This document shows, in pieces, positions 25,098 through 27,801 of a stretch of 27,801 bases of DNA. Below the pieces are notes generated by a model. It saw only the letters and a list, made by a program, of their open reading frames with translations. It did no database searches and was not told the DNA's origin. Origin of the DNA: UBA1181 sp045226255 (GTDB lineage Bacteria > Bacteroidota > Bacteroidia > Bacteroidales > Paludibacteraceae); contig JBGVCG010000032.1 of the NCBI GenBank assembly GCA_045226255.1, positions 1-27,801 on the forward strand, read 5' to 3'. Both the position numbers and the translations under genes were made by a program. Numbering within the stretch: the first letter of the stretch is position 1; every line of letters starts with the position of its first letter.

Positions 25098-26105
25098 ATG
25101 CTTTATTCGGGACTAGACTTGCTCAAATTCTTTTTCGCAATAGTTGTTATTGCTATCCATACACATCCTTTCTACAACTACCCCTGCATAGAGTCAAGCA
25201 GACTCTACGGTATGATTTGCGAAGGCGCTGTTCCCTTCTTTTTCGTATGCAGCGGGTTCTTCCTGGGATTAAAAATATACAAGCAACCCTCCGTCTCAGA
25301 CCAACCGGAAAACATTTACACCACAGAGAAAGCATACTTGCTTAGAATCGCCAAACTATACCTCACATGGACCCTGATTTACCTTCCTCTTGCCATCTAT
25401 GGATTCCACCTCGAAAACTACACATGGCTCCACTCCGCCATCGTCTACGTCAAACAAATAATCCTGGTAGGAGAAAACTATTGCTCATGGCCTTTGTGGT
25501 ACTTGCTTTCCACTGTCTACTGCGCGCTCTTCCTCCTGCTGTTCCATAAGAAATCAATCAAAACAATCCTGCTAATAGGCGCACTGATCTTTATCGCCGG
25601 AGAACTTGTGACTTACCACATCAACCACCACGAGGAAGGTCTCATCACTCTCATTATCGGCAAAACAATCGGCACGGGAAGATTGTGCAAAAGCTTTTTG
25701 TACATTCCACTGGGCATACTCTTCTCCCGCCTTAACCTGAAAATATCGCCCGTCATACTACTAGCTTCATTGATAGCCAGCTACGTGGCATTCTTCTTTG
25801 CGGGTGAACTACTGAGGAGCTTCGTCCTGATCGCCTTCGTGACAAGCCTATTCCTGCTAGTCGTCAATTTGCGATCCTCTGAAAAAATCTATTTTATCCT
25901 GCGGAAATTAAGCACGTACATATACCTGACTCACATGTGGGTCTTTTTCGGCATAACCTTTGTGCTATACAACGAACTCTCTTACGGTCTCGATGTGTTT
26001 TTCTATACATTGGCCGGATCTCTCGCACTGAGCCTGCTCATTGTGAAACTGAAGGAGAGGAACGCGAAATCCGCCCCTAAAACTCACACGCAACCTCCAC
26101 AGTGA
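25098..26105 (+). CDS. Acyltransferase-3 family integral membrane protein
   Basis: A 335-residue protein with about ten hydrophobic helices. The N-terminus LDLLKFFFAIVVIAIHTHPF fits the acyltransferase-3 (OafA/WecH-like) family start, where a conserved His lies in the first helix. Further matches are VPFFFVCSGFFLG (about 46-58), WPLWYLLSTVYCALF (about 134-148) and YIYLTHMWVFF near residue 275. Such proteins transfer acetyl or other acyl groups to sugars of surface polysaccharides in the inner membrane. The substrate cannot be read from the sequence, and no polysaccharide cluster is adjacent. It has its own promoter-like element. The 3' end overlaps the convergent pseudouridine synthase gene by 29 bp. 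Confidence 0.85.
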   Translation: MLYSGLDLLKFFFAIVVIAIHTHPFYNYPCIESSRLYGMICEGAVPFFFVCSGFFLGLKIYKQPSVSDQPENIYTTEKAYLLRIAKLYLTWTLIYLPLAIYGFHLENYTWLHSAIVYVKQIILVGENYCSWPLWYLLSTVYCALFLLLFHKKSIKTILLIGALIFIAGELVTYHINHHEEGLITLIIGKTIGTGRLCKSFLYIPLGILFSRLNLKISPVILLASLIASYVAFFFAGELLRSFVLIAFVTSLFLLVVNLRSSEKIYFILRKLSTYIYLTHMWVFFGITFVLYNELSYGLDVFFYTLAGSLALSLLIVKLKERNAKSAPKTHTQPPQ

Positions 26106-27693
26106 TCCGCACACCCGTGACTGGATGGGTGAACTCGATGCGCTGCGCCTGCAGATAGAGACGATCGGCCTTCTTTCCATACAACTCATCCCCCACGATC
26201 GGCATCCCCAATCCCTGGGCATGGGCCGCATGCAACCGCAACTGGTGCGTCCGACCGGTCTTCGGATAGAAATAGACACGGGTCTTGCCCTCCTTCCGCC
26301 CAATCACCTCATACTCCGTCAACGCATACTTGCCATACTTCTCGCTCACCATCTGGCAGGGACGGTGCTCCACATCGGGACAAATCGGCAGGCAAATAGT
26401 GCCCGATTCTGTGGCTAATTCGCCCTGCAACAAGGCCACATACCGTTTCTGTATCGTATGGTCATTGAACTGCTTCTGCAACGCCTGATGGACCTCCTTC
26501 GTCTTCGCCACAATCATCAGTCCCGACGTGGACATATCCAGCCGATGGACCACCAACGGTCCCGTGGCCTCAGGATAACGCTTCCGCACAAAGGAGTAGA
26601 CGGACTGGGTATCGGACTTCCCCGGAACGGACAAGACACCCGCCGGCTTGTTCACCACCACCACGTAATCGTCCTCCCACACGATCTCCAACGCCAGCTC
26701 ATGGCTCAACGGCTGGATCGGAGAGTCCTCCACATCCAACCCCTGCATCATAAACCCTAAGATTGGCTCGCACTTGCTCTTGCAGGCGGGATAGAAATGT
26801 CCATGGTGACGGACAATCGACTTGGGGGAGGCACCCCACCAGAACTCCGCCATGCACAAGGGTTCGTAATGGTTCAGGAAGGCGTACTGCAATAGTTTGG
26901 GTGCGGCGCACTCCCCTGCCCCACTGGGCGGTATGGGATGCCTCACACGGCTAAAAATGCCGCACAGCGAACGATTCTCCCCCTTGGCGTTCAAGAGCAC
27001 GAATTGGTCGAACAAACGTCCCTGTAGCACCGCAGAACGTTGTTTACGTTCCCGCTTCAAGGCCTCCATCTCCTCGTCGTAACGGGTCAGACCAGCCTGC
27101 GCCTGCGACAACTCCGCCTGCAGCTTGCTCTTCTCCCGCTTGCACTCCGCCTTGAGGAACTGGCTTTCCTTCACCAGCTGCTGTTCCTCCGCCTCGGTGA
27201 GGGCAGTTGACCGACGCGCATCCCGCTCCTCCTTCGCCTGGGCGAGGCGCACCCGCCACTCCTCCGCAAGGCGCTCCATCCGCTCCTCCAGCTCTCTCAC
27301 CAAGGAACGCAAAGAAAGGTACTCCGCAGAGGAGGCAATGGATTCCACCCTATCATTGAGGGAAGAAATATACCGCTCCTCTTCCCGAAAGAAGCCATCG
27401 GGCTCAGAGAGATCATACACAGGAGGCACAAAATATTCATGTTGGTAAGTGCCCGCCAACTGGCCCGAAAAGGCAGCGAGGAAACCTATCTCGCCCTGCT
27501 CAGACCGAACGACCAACACACCGAACATCTTCCCCTGCGCCAACTCCTCCGACCATTGGGTCTGGGAAGTGATATAAGAACGAACCTCATCCGCCGCCAT
27601 GACAGACAACGGATGAGGTTCGTAGCTAAAAGGATAAGTAAACTGTTTCGGCAGTTCTATGTCATCAATGTTCTTCTGAAAACGATGGAACAT
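26077..27693 (-). CDS. RluA-family pseudouridine synthase with long N-terminal coiled-coil extension
   Basis: A 538-residue protein. The C-terminal ~205 residues are an RluA-type RNA pseudouridine synthase: VNKPAGVLSVPG (about 347-358), the catalytic motif HRLDMSTSG with Asp386, KRYVALL, then GRTHQLRLHAAH and PIVGDELYG. The N-terminal ~330 residues are unusual for a plain RluA enzyme. Residues ~10-100 are globular, ~105-225 are a charged coiled coil, and ~225-320 hold several Cys, including CKSKC near 304-308. The target uridine in rRNA or tRNA cannot be told from the sequence. The gene starts 9 bp after a T9SS cargo gene on the same strand and converges on the acyltransferase gene. Confidence 0.9.
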   Translation of the reverse strand: MFHRFQKNIDDIELPKQFTYPFSYEPHPLSVMAADEVRSYITSQTQWSEELAQGKMFGVLVVRSEQGEIGFLAAFSGQLAGTYQHEYFVPPVYDLSEPDGFFREEERYISSLNDRVESIASSAEYLSLRSLVRELEERMERLAEEWRVRLAQAKEERDARRSTALTEAEEQQLVKESQFLKAECKREKSKLQAELSQAQAGLTRYDEEMEALKRERKQRSAVLQGRLFDQFVLLNAKGENRSLCGIFSRVRHPIPPSGAGECAAPKLLQYAFLNHYEPLCMAEFWWGASPKSIVRHHGHFYPACKSKCEPILGFMMQGLDVEDSPIQPLSHELALEIVWEDDYVVVVNKPAGVLSVPGKSDTQSVYSFVRKRYPEATGPLVVHRLDMSTSGLMIVAKTKEVHQALQKQFNDHTIQKRYVALLQGELATESGTICLPICPDVEHRPCQMVSEKYGKYALTEYEVIGRKEGKTRVYFYPKTGRTHQLRLHAAHAQGLGMPIVGDELYGKKADRLYLQAQRIEFTHPVTGVRITVEVACEF

Positions 27694-27702
27694 ATCTGTT
27701 TA

Positions 27703-27801
27703 TTATTGCCTAATCAATGTGAAGTGACCCAAGAACTGGCGGTCGATCTCCTCCACGTCGATCACGTACCAGTAGTCGGTGGACTGCATCGCATGGCCGT
27801 T
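27703..27801 (-). CDS. C-terminal end of a T9SS type B cargo protein (cut by the window edge)
   Basis: The last 32 residues of a - strand gene that continues past the window. NGHAMQSTDYWYVIDVEEID followed by GHFTLIRQ fits the end of the gliding-motility-associated (type B) sorting domain, where a Gly-rich turn, STDYWY and a final FTLIR strand are common. It is therefore a second type B cargo besides the giant protein at the left edge. Nothing can be said about the rest of the protein. The RluA-family gene follows 9 bp downstream on the same strand. Confidence 0.75.
   Translation of the reverse strand, partial: NGHAMQSTDYWYVIDVEEIDRQFLGHFTLIRQ

Overview
The window looks like chromosomal DNA of a Bacteroidota bacterium, most likely order Bacteroidales. 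The evidence is type IX secretion (T9SS) cargo with type A and type B sorting domains, a PorP/SprF-family protein, OmpA proteins with thrombospondin type-3 repeats, and promoters of the Bacteroidetes form (TTG, about 19 nt, TAnnTTTG). No tRNA, rRNA or transposase was seen.

Left part (1-12749, mostly + strand): the 3' part of a giant Ig-like/PKD surface protein with a type B sorting domain overlaps a PorP/SprF gene by 4 bp. An OmpA/TSP3 protein and a strong terminator follow. Then comes a secreted protein with 13 cysteine modules and a type A sorting domain, followed 35 bp later by a second OmpA-type protein with a charged coiled coil. Middle part (12763-16054, - strand): dxs of the non-mevalonate isoprenoid pathway, a small membrane-anchored protein 9 bp downstream of it, and a four-helix membrane protein.

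The main accessory locus (16101-24974) is a type II-C CRISPR-Cas system. Its order is tracrRNA (- strand), cas9, a Bro-N/DinD-like gene, cas1, cas2, a truncated repeat, a candidate small RNA with its own terminator, then 35 full 47-nt repeats with 34 spacers and a closing terminator. The tracrRNA anti-repeat matches the first part of the repeat perfectly over 24 nt, and the cas9 and tracrRNA promoters interlock. Each repeat carries a TTG-N19-TACTTTTG promoter-like motif, so crRNAs may be transcribed individually. The most unusual point is the Bro-N/DinD-like gene, which overlaps the cas9 stop codon and sits 3 bp before cas1. cas9 and this gene are AT-rich while cas1 and cas2 are GC-rich, which suggests a mosaic operon. 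Repeat variants cluster at the cas2 end, so that end looks old and new spacers may enter at the far end.

Right part (25098-27801): an acyltransferase-3 family membrane protein converges on and overlaps an RluA-type pseudouridine synthase with a long coiled-coil N-terminal extension. The last 99 bases are the tail of another type B T9SS cargo gene on the - strand.
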